Positions 14,719-21,520 of a stretch of 21,520 nucleotides of DNA are shown here, piece by piece. How positions within the stretch are numbered: position 1 is the first letter of the stretch; every line of letters starts with the position of its first letter. The DNA lies in NCBI GenBank assembly GCA_031284295.1, contig JAITAE010000161.1, forward strand, positions 1-21,520, in the 5' to 3' direction. The DNA is from Spirochaetaceae bacterium. GTDB taxonomy: Bacteria; Spirochaetota; Spirochaetia; Treponematales; Breznakiellaceae. Both the position numbers and the translations under genes were made by a program. A model generated the notes under the pieces. The model saw nothing but the letters and a program-made list of their open reading frames with translations, made no database searches and had not been told where the DNA came from.

Positions 14719-15984
14719 ATGGCAAAATTAGTTTATATAATCGGTTCAGGTCCGGGCGCCGGCAGGCTGTTGACGGGTGAGGCGCGGGAGGCTCTGGAAC
14801 AGAGCGAATGTGTGATAGGGGCGGGGCGGCTGTTGGACTCGTTTGCCGGGCTTGTAGGGGACAGGGAAACCTTGGCCGTCACCACGGACACGGCGGTGAT
14901 CCAGGCGCTAAAACACGATGACCGCCGGGTTTACGCGGTGCTGGTATCGGGGGACAGCGGCTTTTTTTCGCTTTCCAGGCGGCTCCTTCCGCTCATCAGG
15001 GAGGAAGGCTGGGAGGCCCGTGTTATATGCGGGGTAAGCTCTGTCGCGTACTTCGCGTCCCGCCTGGGCGTATCCTACGATGACGCGCTTGTCAGGAGCT
15101 TTCACGGCAGACTCAGGGCCGGGTCAGGCGTGCTGGAGCGGGAACGGCTGCTCAACGAACTGACCGGCCTGGCCGCCCAAAACGGGAAGTGCTTTTTTCT
15201 GACGGACGGGGTGCTGTCGCCTGAGCTTGTGTGCCGCACCCTGTCCGGGCGGGGCCTGGGAGAGCTCCGTATGAGCGTCGGCGAACGGCTCTCTTACCCT
15301 GACGAGAAAATATCTACAGACACGATAGATCGGATGATGGATGGCGCAGCCGGTATGAAATTCGGCGCGCCAAACATAATTTGCGTAGAAAACGATGACG
15401 CGGGTAAAAATCAGCGCGTTGATCTGCGGGACGCCTCTTTTTTTAGAGGCGCCGTACCGATGACAAAGGAGGATGTCCGCGCGGTAAGCCTGGAAAAACT
15501 CCGCCTAAAAGCGGACTCCATCTGCTGGGACATCGGGGCGGGGACAGGGGCCGTGTCCTGCGCTGTGGCGCGGGCCGTGCCCTACGGCAGGGTGTACGCG
15601 GTGGAAAGGGAAGCTGACGCGATCGATCTGATACGCCGGAACAAGCAAAAGTTCGGCTGCTACAACCTTGAGCCGGTGGAGGGCGCGGCTCCAAGCGTCC
15701 TTGCCGGCCTTCCCCCGCCTGATTCTGTGTTTATAGGCGGGACGGGCGGCGCTTTAGAGGGCATAATACGGGAAATACGGGAACGTAATCCCGGTGTCCG
15801 CGCCGTAATAAACGCGGTTACGCTTGAAACGCTTGCCGAAGCGCGGACGCTCATCGAGGAAAACGGCTTTTCCGGTGCGGAAATAATACAGATTGGGGTA
15901 AGCGCCGCTCAGAAAGCCGGAGGATACAGTATGCTAAAGGCGCGAAATCCTGTTTTTGTGATAAGTTTTGGCGGGGTTGTATGA
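14719..15984 (+). CDS. cbiET: Precorrin-6Y C5,15-methyltransferase, CbiE-CbiT fusion
   Basis: 421 residues. N-terminal half (1-~225) is a tetrapyrrole methylase of CbiE type: VYIIGSGPGAGRLLTGEARE at the start and the VSGDSGFFSL motif near 76-85. C-terminal half (~245-421) is CbiT type: PMTKEDVRAVSLEKLRL and the SAM-binding loop WDIGAGTGAVS (270-280). Together they methylate C5 and C15 and decarboxylate the acetate side chain at C12 in corrin-ring synthesis (CobL in the aerobic pathway). AAGGA lies 15 bases before the ATG, rather far. The gene overlaps the next by four bases (ATGA), so the two are coupled. No cobalamin riboswitch is visible in the 78-bp leader. Confidence 0.92.
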   Translation: MAKLVYIIGSGPGAGRLLTGEAREALEQSECVIGAGRLLDSFAGLVGDRETLAVTTDTAVIQALKHDDRRVYAVLVSGDSGFFSLSRRLLPLIREEGWEARVICGVSSVAYFASRLGVSYDDALVRSFHGRLRAGSGVLERERLLNELTGLAAQNGKCFFLTDGVLSPELVCRTLSGRGLGELRMSVGERLSYPDEKISTDTIDRMMDGAAGMKFGAPNIICVENDDAGKNQRVDLRDASFFRGAVPMTKEDVRAVSLEKLRLKADSICWDIGAGTGAVSCAVARAVPYGRVYAVEREADAIDLIRRNKQKFGCYNLEPVEGAAPSVLAGLPPPDSVFIGGTGGALEGIIREIRERNPGVRAVINAVTLETLAEARTLIEENGFSGAEIIQIGVSAAQKAGGYSMLKARNPVFVISFGGVV

Positions 15985-17354
15985 CGAAGCTGCCCAGGAT
16001 AATGGTTTCAGGCGGCGGCAGCGACTCGGGAAAGACGATGGTTACCTGCGCCTTGCTGGAGCTTTTTTCGCGGCGCGGCCTTAAGACCGCCGCCTTTAAG
16101 TGCGGCCCTGACTACATAGACCCGATGTTCCACCGTGAGGTACAGGGCGCGCACTCGTCAAACCTTGATCTGTATATGCTGGGCGAGGATGCCGTTTGCC
16201 GCTTGCTGTTCGAAAACGGGGCGGGCCGCGACATTGCCGTGCTTGAAGGCGTGATGGGTTTTTATGACGGCGTGGGAGGATCAACCGCGGAGGCAAGCGC
16301 GTGGCATCTGTCGCAGCTTACCGAAACGCCCGTCCTGCTTGTCGAGAACTGTAAGGGCCGTTCCCTGACCGCCGCGGCTCACATCAAAGGCGTAGCGGGG
16401 TTCAGGCGGAACAACATACGCGCCGTACTGTTAAACAATGCCGGCGAGGGGCTTTTCGGAATGTTAAAACCGGTGATAGAGCGGGAAACCGGCCTGCCTG
16501 TCGCGGGGTATTTGCCCTATATGCCGGAGTGCGCGTTAGAAAGCCGTCATTTGGGGCTGGTAACGGCGGCGGAAGTCGAAGATCTGCGTCAAAAAATCGC
16601 GCGGCTTGCCAACGCCATCGAAAAAACGCTTGATATTGACGGGATTTTGGCCGCCGCCGCATCCGCGCCGCCGCTAAAAGACCGCGCCGCCACTGCCGCC
16701 GCGCCCGCCGCGCCGCCGCTGAAGAAAAGGCCGCGCATTGCCGTGGCGCGTGACAGGGCCTTCTGCTTTTACTACGAAGACGGCCTAAAACTGCTCGAAA
16801 AACTAGGGGCGGAACTGGTGAATTTCAGCCCGCTTAAAGACGCCGTCCTGCCGCCCGCCGTGGACGGCCTTATACTTGGCGGCGGCTATCCTGAACTGTA
16901 CGCGGCGGAACTGTCGGAAAACGTAACGATGCTTGCCTCGGTACGGGACGCTGTAAACGGCGGTCTTCCTACACTTGCCGAATGTGGCGGCTTTATGTAT
17001 CTGCACCGCGAACTGGAAGGAGCGGACGGCAAGCGGTACGCGCTTGCCGCCGTGATTGACGCGGACTGTGAAAAAAAGGACAGGCTTGTACGGTTTGGCT
17101 ACGCGGAATTTACCGCAAATGTTGACAACCTGCTTTGTCTGGCGGGCGAAACCCTACGGGGGCACGAGTTTCATTACTGGGACAGCGGACAGGCGGGCTG
17201 CGGCTTTACCGCGGTCAAGCCCGGTTCCGGCAAAAGCTGGAACTGCATAGCCGTTACGGAAACATTGTTTGCCGGCTTTCCTCACTTCCACTTTTGCGCG
17301 GCGCCCGAAACGGCGGAAAGATTTTTGCGAAAGTGTTGTGGACGGGGCATTTGA
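15981..17354 (+). CDS. cbiA: Cobyrinate a,c-diamide synthase
   Basis: 457 residues, full length. An ATP- and glutamine-dependent amidase that converts the a and c carboxylates of (cob)yrinate to amides. N-terminal P-loop of the dethiobiotin-synthetase type GGGSDSGKT (11-19) with KCGPDYIDPMFH and NLDLYML; the C-terminal class I glutamine amidotransferase domain has GLILGGGYPEL and the nucleophile Cys335 in LAECGGFMYL, and the HFHF near 439 holds the catalytic His region. An Ala/Pro-rich linker (about 224-250) joins the domains and carries several CGCC repeats at DNA level. Start ATG overlaps the cbiET stop. The next gene downstream is unrelated, so the local cobalamin set ends here. Confidence 0.93.
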   Translation: MTKLPRIMVSGGGSDSGKTMVTCALLELFSRRGLKTAAFKCGPDYIDPMFHREVQGAHSSNLDLYMLGEDAVCRLLFENGAGRDIAVLEGVMGFYDGVGGSTAEASAWHLSQLTETPVLLVENCKGRSLTAAAHIKGVAGFRRNNIRAVLLNNAGEGLFGMLKPVIERETGLPVAGYLPYMPECALESRHLGLVTAAEVEDLRQKIARLANAIEKTLDIDGILAAAASAPPLKDRAATAAAPAAPPLKKRPRIAVARDRAFCFYYEDGLKLLEKLGAELVNFSPLKDAVLPPAVDGLILGGGYPELYAAELSENVTMLASVRDAVNGGLPTLAECGGFMYLHRELEGADGKRYALAAVIDADCEKKDRLVRFGYAEFTANVDNLLCLAGETLRGHEFHYWDSGQAGCGFTAVKPGSGKSWNCIAVTETLFAGFPHFHFCAAPETAERFLRKCCGRGI

Positions 17355-17685
17355 CCCACTACTGCCGCCCCGCCCCTTCCATTCACCCATCACCCCGCAT
17401 GGGTCGTGGTCATAAGGGAACTGTGTTGCCAAACAAACCGTAGCAGTCCACCTGCGAAAGACTTCCCGGTCATCTCACGACCACCTCCGGCAGACTCCCC
17501 TGCCGGGATTCATTTGCATTTTTTTGGTGTCTGTCCTCCCCGCTCAACGGCTGCAATGGAAAACCCATATTTTGAAAAGCAAAAAATGATAATTACATAC
17601 AAATAACGTGTAAAAATAAAAAAAATTAGATTTTGCTCCAGGCCAGTGCAAAAATGATTCACAATCTATTTCCAAGGAGCAAAAG
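17355..17685. other. Intergenic region between cbiA and the sigma-like gene
   Basis: GC-rich first half with a hairpin CCGGCAG-ACTCCC-CTGCCGG (17487-17506) followed 15 bases later by a T7 run (17520-17526), a poor terminator fit. The GGCAGACTCC motif also occurs in the 59-bp repeat at 6.2 kb. The second half (17560-17640) turns sharply AT-rich, as expected of a promoter; TTGAAA at 17572-17577 is a possible -35 but no good -10 stands out. Confidence 0.5.
17631..17684 (+). promoter_or_regulatory. Inverted repeat masking the ribosome binding site
   Basis: TTTTGCTCC (17631-17639) is a perfect 9-bp complement of GGAGCAAAA (17676-17684). The right arm contains most of the Shine-Dalgarno AAGGAG (17674-17679) and ends one base before the ATG at 17686. 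The loop is 36 nt. In RNA this would hide the ribosome binding site. Confidence 0.6.
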
Positions 17686-18528
17686 ATGATAGATGTTTCC
17701 CCGTTGTCGTTATATTACAAACAGTATACCGATGGGAATTTCGGGAAGCGTGAACTTGAAGCAAATATTTTTAAACATTTGCTGGAAAGCGCCAACGGAG
17801 CTTACGGTATGTTTTTCAAAAACAAAAGCGATCGTATCGATTTTTTATGCTGGTTTTACCCCGCCCTGCGGCGCACAATAAACCGCTATGACAGCAGACT
17901 CGCTTCATTTAGCGCCTATATCGCTACGACGCTTCGTTACGCATTCCGCTATTACAAGCGGCGTAAACATAAAAGGGCCGCTGCGGAGATCGACTGCTGG
18001 AACGCTAGCAGCGATGACGTGTTTGTGTGCGAGCCCGAAATGAGTGACGAGGCTGGTGAAGTGGATAGCTCCGTCCGTAGCCTGAATTCCCCGAAACAGG
18101 TACTGCTTGTGCTATTGAAGTCTTACTACTATGCGTCGGACAGCCTGGTGAATAAAACCGCGGCAACAATCGGTATGAATCCGGAAATAGTGGGCAAGAT
18201 GGTGGATATGCTGCGCAGTCTGCAGATAAAAAAGATTGAACGGCTGAATAAACTTACCTGCGCCGCACACGGACTCTACTACCGCTGCCTTAACTATGAA
18301 AAAACGTTGTACGAAAAAAATGAAAATGCGCATTTAACCGGTATGATTTCACTACGTCTGGATAAAAGCAGAAAACGTTTGGCAACTATGCGCGCGCGGC
18401 TCAAGTCCATGCGAATCGAGGCGACAAACAGCGAGCTGTCGGAGGTACTGGGTCTCCCCAAAGGGACGATAGATTCAAGGATGGCTGCTATAAAAAGCAA
18501 ACGGACGCTCAACAAATTGGTGTTTTAG
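17686..18528 (+). CDS. Divergent sigma-70-like DNA-binding protein
   Basis: 280 residues; no exact family recognised. Residues ~50-95 (FLCWFYPALRRTINRYDSRL then FSAYIATTLRYAFRYYKRR) look like sigma-70 region 2: an aromatic core, a RYD-x-R-x-x-x-F-S-x-Y-I segment and a basic end. Residues ~245-275 (NSELSEVLGLPKGTIDSRMA) look like a region 4 type helix-turn-helix. The middle (about 125-240) is helical and basic, with SLVNKTAATIGMNPEIVGKM as a possible third helix-turn-helix. It could be an alternative sigma factor or a sigma-derived regulator. The ATG has AAGGAG six bases upstream, but that site is inside an inverted repeat, so translation may be controlled. It stands alone between the cobalamin genes and mutS2. 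Confidence 0.6.
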   Translation: MIDVSPLSLYYKQYTDGNFGKRELEANIFKHLLESANGAYGMFFKNKSDRIDFLCWFYPALRRTINRYDSRLASFSAYIATTLRYAFRYYKRRKHKRAAAEIDCWNASSDDVFVCEPEMSDEAGEVDSSVRSLNSPKQVLLVLLKSYYYASDSLVNKTAATIGMNPEIVGKMVDMLRSLQIKKIERLNKLTCAAHGLYYRCLNYEKTLYEKNENAHLTGMISLRLDKSRKRLATMRARLKSMRIEATNSELSEVLGLPKGTIDSRMAAIKSKRTLNKLVF

Positions 18529-18647
18529 GCGGCGGCAGTCCGGTAAAGCGCGTACAGGCGGGCCTCTGTGGGCTGTTGGGGGTAACGGGTTTTGGGGGAT
18601 GTTTACACCGCTTGTTAAGCCGCGTTACTTTGCGCAAAATATCCGGT

Positions 18648-21011
18648 ATGGACAAAAAAACCCTTGGCCTGCTGGAATTTGATCTGATACGTGCGCGTGT
18701 GGCGGATTGTGCCCGTAGCGACGAAGCGCGGGCACGAATACTGAGCGAAGAGCCGTTTACGGACGGTGATAAAGTTATTCGAACTAAACAACTATGCGCC
18801 GCCGTCGTTTCGCGGATTACGGGCGGGGACGCGGAGCCTCAGGCCAGGCTTCCCTCTATCGGCGCTTTGCTGCCGGTTTTGAATGTTGAAGGGGCGGCCT
18901 TCAGTCTGGAGGAAGCCTTTGCGGTGGGCAGCTTTGTACGGGAAGGCGGCGCCTTGCTGCGCTGGCTGGATGTTTTGGAGCTTGCCGCCGGGACGCCTGA
19001 CTGTTCCGGTGTAGAGCGGGAAGTCTTTCGCGTTTTGGACAAGGACGGCGAACTCCGCGATCTGCCCGAACTGAAGCGGATAAAAGAGCGGATAGCCGCG
19101 ATAAACAGGGACTTGCAGGCGATAAGCGCCTCGTACACAAACAACGATGCCCTGCGGCGTATGCTTCAATCCGGCCTGCCGTCGCAGCGCGACGGCAGGC
19201 TTGTCATCGCGCTTAAACATCAATTCAAGGGTAAGGTACGCGGGATAGTCCGCGAAGTTTCGGCAAGCGGTCAAACGCTTTTCATTGAACCGGAGGACAT
19301 AGTTGAAAAAAATAACGAACTCACTGTTGAACGCCGGCGTTTTGACGCGGAAGTTAGGCGCATCCTCCACGACATGACGGTAAAAATTGCCGCGGAAAAG
19401 GAGCCGCTGGCCCTGTTTCATGAACGTATAATTTTTATAGAAACTCTGAGGGCGCGCGCACACTATTCAAACAGTACCGGCGGACTGTTCTTGCAGCAGG
19501 ACGGCGGCAGGCAAAACCGCGTGTTTATGTTGAAACAGGCGCGCCACCCGTTGCTTGGCGTTAAGGCCGTCCCGATTGATATGCTGATGACAACGCGCAT
19601 CCTTATCATCAGCGGGCCAAATACGGGCGGTAAGACGGCAGCGCTTAAAACGGCCGGCCTCTTTGTGCTGATGAATCAATTCGGTCTTGCGCTGCCGCTT
19701 GCTGAAGGGAGCGCGTTACCGGTCTTTGAAAGCATATTTGCCGACATAGGCGATGATCAGTCCCTGGAGCGCTCGCTTTCGACCTTTTCCGCGCATATAA
19801 GCGCGATAGCCTCCATGCTGAATAAAGCCGGGGAAAACTCACTCGTACTGCTCGACGAGCTGTGCGCCGGAACCGACCCTGCCGAAGGCGGCGCTATCGC
19901 AATGGCTATACTTGACAGCATCCTGGAAAAAAGCTGCTTTTGCATAGTAACAACCCATCACGGCGCGCTGAAAAACTATGCCTTTTCGAACAGTCATGTC
20001 GAAAACGCCTCCGTCGAATTTGACCCCGCCACGTTAAGCCCCTCGTACAGGATCGTGATGGGACTGCCCGGCGAGAGTCGCGCACTGGACATCAGCCGGC
20101 ACTACGGCCTTTCCGCCGGGCTTGTGGACAGGGCGCGGGCCTATCTTGACGAAGGGCGGGGCGATGTTTCCGTGTTGATTGCAGGCCTAAAAGAAAAGTA
20201 CCGCGCCGCCGAAGACGGCTTGCGGGAACTGGCGCTGGAAAAACAGCGCTTGCTGGAAGAACGGCGCAAGGCCGACCTGCGGGAATTGCGCCTGCGTCAG
20301 AAAGAGACGGAGTTAAGGGAGGGCGCGGTTGACAAGTTGCGCTGTCTCCTTGACGAAAGCCGCAAGACGCTTGAAAACCTTGTACGCGAGGTAAAGGAAG
20401 GCGAGATAAGCCGCGAAAAAACGCTAAAGGTAAAGGACTTTTTGCTGGAGCTTGACCGAACCGTGGATCGGGAAAGCGAAGACCTTAAAGTAATGCAGGT
20501 TGAACTTGCCGGACAAGAAAAGACCCAGTCCTGTCATAACGCCGCCCCGGCGGACACGATGATATATCCCGGCCTCACCGTGCTTGCGGGCGCCAAACGG
20601 CGGCGGGGCACGGTACGCCGCCCGGCAAAAAAAGGGTTTTGGGTGGTGGAGATCGGCTCCGTATCCATGACCTTTCCCGAAAATGAACTCGTTGCGGAAA
20701 GCCCGCCGCAAAACACCGTAAAGCCCGCATCGGCAAGCATTGACTACAGGATGTTGGCAAGCCCTGTGGCCCCGGAGTTGAATGTGCGCGGAATGCGCCT
20801 GGCGGACGCGATAGACGCGCTCCAGCGCCATATAGACTCCGCGCTGGTACTGGGGCAGAGGGAATTTTCAGTCATACACGGCAAAGGCGACGGCATACTA
20901 CAGCGCGGTATCCATGACTACCTGAAGGGCCAGAGTGTCGTGGCGGACTATCATTTTTCCCACCCGGACTTTGGCGGCTTTGGCAGAACCGAAGTGACGC
21001 TGGCTCAGTAA
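18648..21011 (+). CDS. mutS2: MutS2 endonuclease / ribosome-rescue ATPase
   Basis: 787 residues from ATG 18648 (MDKKTLGLLEFDLIRARVAD), the usual MutS2 start and length; an upstream in-frame TTG at 18576 would add 24 atypical residues. Domain order: helical core/clamp (1-~300), ABC ATPase with Walker A SGPNTGGKT (322-330) and Walker B LLDELCAGTDP (401-411), coiled coil rich in Glu/Arg/Leu (~500-615), a small KOW-like segment (YPGLTVLAGAKRRRGTVRR, ~640) and the Smr nuclease domain from LNVRGMRL (711) to HGKGDG (744-749). The family suppresses recombination and, in some bacteria, acts on collided ribosomes. The ribosome site is weak. parS sites follow 50 bases after the stop. Confidence 0.95.
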   Translation: MDKKTLGLLEFDLIRARVADCARSDEARARILSEEPFTDGDKVIRTKQLCAAVVSRITGGDAEPQARLPSIGALLPVLNVEGAAFSLEEAFAVGSFVREGGALLRWLDVLELAAGTPDCSGVEREVFRVLDKDGELRDLPELKRIKERIAAINRDLQAISASYTNNDALRRMLQSGLPSQRDGRLVIALKHQFKGKVRGIVREVSASGQTLFIEPEDIVEKNNELTVERRRFDAEVRRILHDMTVKIAAEKEPLALFHERIIFIETLRARAHYSNSTGGLFLQQDGGRQNRVFMLKQARHPLLGVKAVPIDMLMTTRILIISGPNTGGKTAALKTAGLFVLMNQFGLALPLAEGSALPVFESIFADIGDDQSLERSLSTFSAHISAIASMLNKAGENSLVLLDELCAGTDPAEGGAIAMAILDSILEKSCFCIVTTHHGALKNYAFSNSHVENASVEFDPATLSPSYRIVMGLPGESRALDISRHYGLSAGLVDRARAYLDEGRGDVSVLIAGLKEKYRAAEDGLRELALEKQRLLEERRKADLRELRLRQKETELREGAVDKLRCLLDESRKTLENLVREVKEGEISREKTLKVKDFLLELDRTVDRESEDLKVMQVELAGQEKTQSCHNAAPADTMIYPGLTVLAGAKRRRGTVRRPAKKGFWVVEIGSVSMTFPENELVAESPPQNTVKPASASIDYRMLASPVAPELNVRGMRLADAIDALQRHIDSALVLGQREFSVIHGKGDGILQRGIHDYLKGQSVVADYHFSHPDFGGFGRTEVTLAQ

Positions 21012-21061
21012 GCCGACACACACCTTTGCGTGTGGCAGAAGCCCTCGCAAACAAGACAAAA

Positions 21062-21077
21062 TGTTTCACGTGAAACA
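21062..21077. promoter_or_regulatory. parS site 1
   Basis: TGTTTCACGTGAAACA, a perfect 16-bp palindrome identical to the standard chromosomal parS bound by ParB/Spo0J. It starts 50 bp past the mutS2 stop codon. Confidence 0.9.
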
Positions 21078-21112
21078 AACGGGGATCGCCTCCACTACCG
21101 CCCGGACAGATA

Positions 21113-21128
21113 TGTTTCACGTGAAACA
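21113..21128. promoter_or_regulatory. parS site 2, within a 36-bp near-palindrome
   Basis: A second exact TGTTTCACGTGAAACA, 51 bp from the first (about five helical turns). Symmetry extends to 21103-21138: the arms match through CGGAC and GATAT with one mismatched pair (A21108 against C21133). In RNA the palindrome could form a hairpin after mutS2, but no T-run follows. Confidence 0.9.
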
Positions 21129-21196
21129 TATCCGTCCGAGCTGGCGGCTGTGTGATTGTATTTGAATTTTCCCAGGTCTTCAGAGATTCTTGATAC

Positions 21197-21308
21197 AAAG
21201 GGGGCAATTTCCATGCCGTTACCGGCACATAGCCGCCCCCTCGCCGCGCCCCCCTACTTCCAGCCCCGCTGCGCGGGTCTTCCAGTACCCCCCAATCCGC
21301 CGCCCCAG
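21197..21308 (+). repeat. Dispersed ~110-125-bp repeat, copy 2
   Basis: Same-orientation relative of 5981-6105, with ATTTCCAT, CGGCACATAG, CAGCCCCGCTGCGCGGGTCT and TACCCCCC-AATCCGCC blocks and the hairpin CCCGC-TGC-GCGGG at 21265-21277. A heptamer array begins 75 bp later. Confidence 0.85.
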
Positions 21309-21382
21309 ATAAGGGCCAGCGGCTTTAAAGTACACAGGTACGTCAGTTGTTGTCCCCGCGATTTACCAGGTTCACAGAGCTT

Positions 21383-21417
21383 CACTAATCACTAATCACT
21401 AATCACTAATCACTAAT
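21383..21417 (-). repeat. Heptamer array at the right edge
   Basis: Five exact CACTAAT units on the plus strand, which are ATTAGTG units on the minus strand, the sense strand of the adjoining partial gene. Preceded on that strand by GGGGGCAGTG. Confidence 0.96.
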
Positions 21418-21519
21418 CACTGCCCCCACCTGCCAAATCTTGGGGCCGGGTTCCGGCTTGGTCACCGACACGTCCTCCCCTGAAGGCTCTATCACGTAAA
21501 AACCGTTCTCCAGCGCGTA
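21406..21519 (-). CDS. C-terminal end of an unidentified protein
   Basis: Only the last 37 codons are inside the window; the reading frame is open to the right edge. The visible end reads YALENGFYVIEPSGEDVSVT, then KPEPGPKIWQVGAVISD and TAG. The Gly-Phe-Tyr-Val-Ile and Ser-Gly-Glu-Asp stretches look like genuine beta-strand protein sequence. The final residues AVISD and the stop codon are encoded by heptamer units, the same situation as jetD. Function unknown. Confidence 0.5.
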   Translation of the reverse strand, partial: YALENGFYVIEPSGEDVSVTKPEPGPKIWQVGAVISD

Positions 21520-21520
21520 C

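Larger units (their letters stand above)
21012..21405. other. Intergenic region after mutS2
   Basis: Contains the two parS sites, dispersed repeat copy 2 (21197-21308) and most of a heptamer array. A short CACAC/GTGTG stem lies at about 21017-21036. No gene is supported. Confidence 0.7.

Noticed and set aside
18576..18647. Longer mutS2 start at a TTG
   Set aside because: Adds 24 residues unlike the family N-terminus, while MDKKTLGLLEFD matches the usual start and length.

Overview
The window looks like a moderately GC-rich spirochaete chromosome, most likely a gut Treponema relative. This is inferred from a signal-peptide beta-barrel-like protein, a treponeme-style MurE, a divergent sigma-like protein and abundant short-repeat DNA between genes; nothing in the window proves the taxon. 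It reads as core genome with one inserted-looking defence cassette.

Layout. Positions 1-364 hold only a possible start of a minus-strand gene running off the left edge. At 365-1819 (+) is a probable outer-membrane protein, convergent with a membrane-anchored TPR protein (3374-1968, -); a run of 14 G lies between their ends. The TPR gene has a near-consensus promoter so close to its ATG that the mRNA is probably leaderless. Next comes a small SRP RNA (about 3549-3441, -) with its own promoter, then murE (5264-3642, -) and a dCMP/CMP deaminase family gene (5762-5277, -), 12 bp apart.

From 13195 down to 6265 (-) four overlapping genes form a complete JetABCD (Wadjet) plasmid-restriction system: a kleisin-like JetA, a MukE-like JetB, an SMC-type JetC ATPase and a TOPRIM-type JetD nuclease. 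The cassette is bracketed by repeat DNA built of 7-bp units (ATTAGTG / AAGAGTG). The units face opposite ways on the two sides, and each side also carries an AATCCGTGGAC tail. The jetD stop codon and last ~18 codons lie inside this repeat DNA. The leader between the jet promoters and jetA can fold into competing hairpins.

From about 14 kb to 17.35 kb (+) are a phosphopantetheinyl transferase and two overlapping cobalamin genes, cbiET-type and cbiA-type, which carry out the C5,15-methylation/decarboxylation and a,c-amidation steps. At 17686-18528 (+) is an unrecognised sigma-70-like protein whose ribosome binding site is locked in a 9-bp inverted repeat. MutS2 (18648-21011, +) follows, then two exact parS sites (TGTTTCACGTGAAACA) 51 bp apart, the second inside a near-perfect 36-bp palindrome. 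This suggests the region is a ParB loading site and may be origin-proximal. The right edge has a second copy of a ~110-bp dispersed repeat, another heptamer array and the 3' end of an unidentified minus-strand gene whose stop codon also falls in the heptamers.

The main points for follow-up are the repeat family that supplies gene ends and flanks the Wadjet cassette, the RBS-masking hairpin of the sigma-like gene, the twin parS sites, and the structured jet leader.
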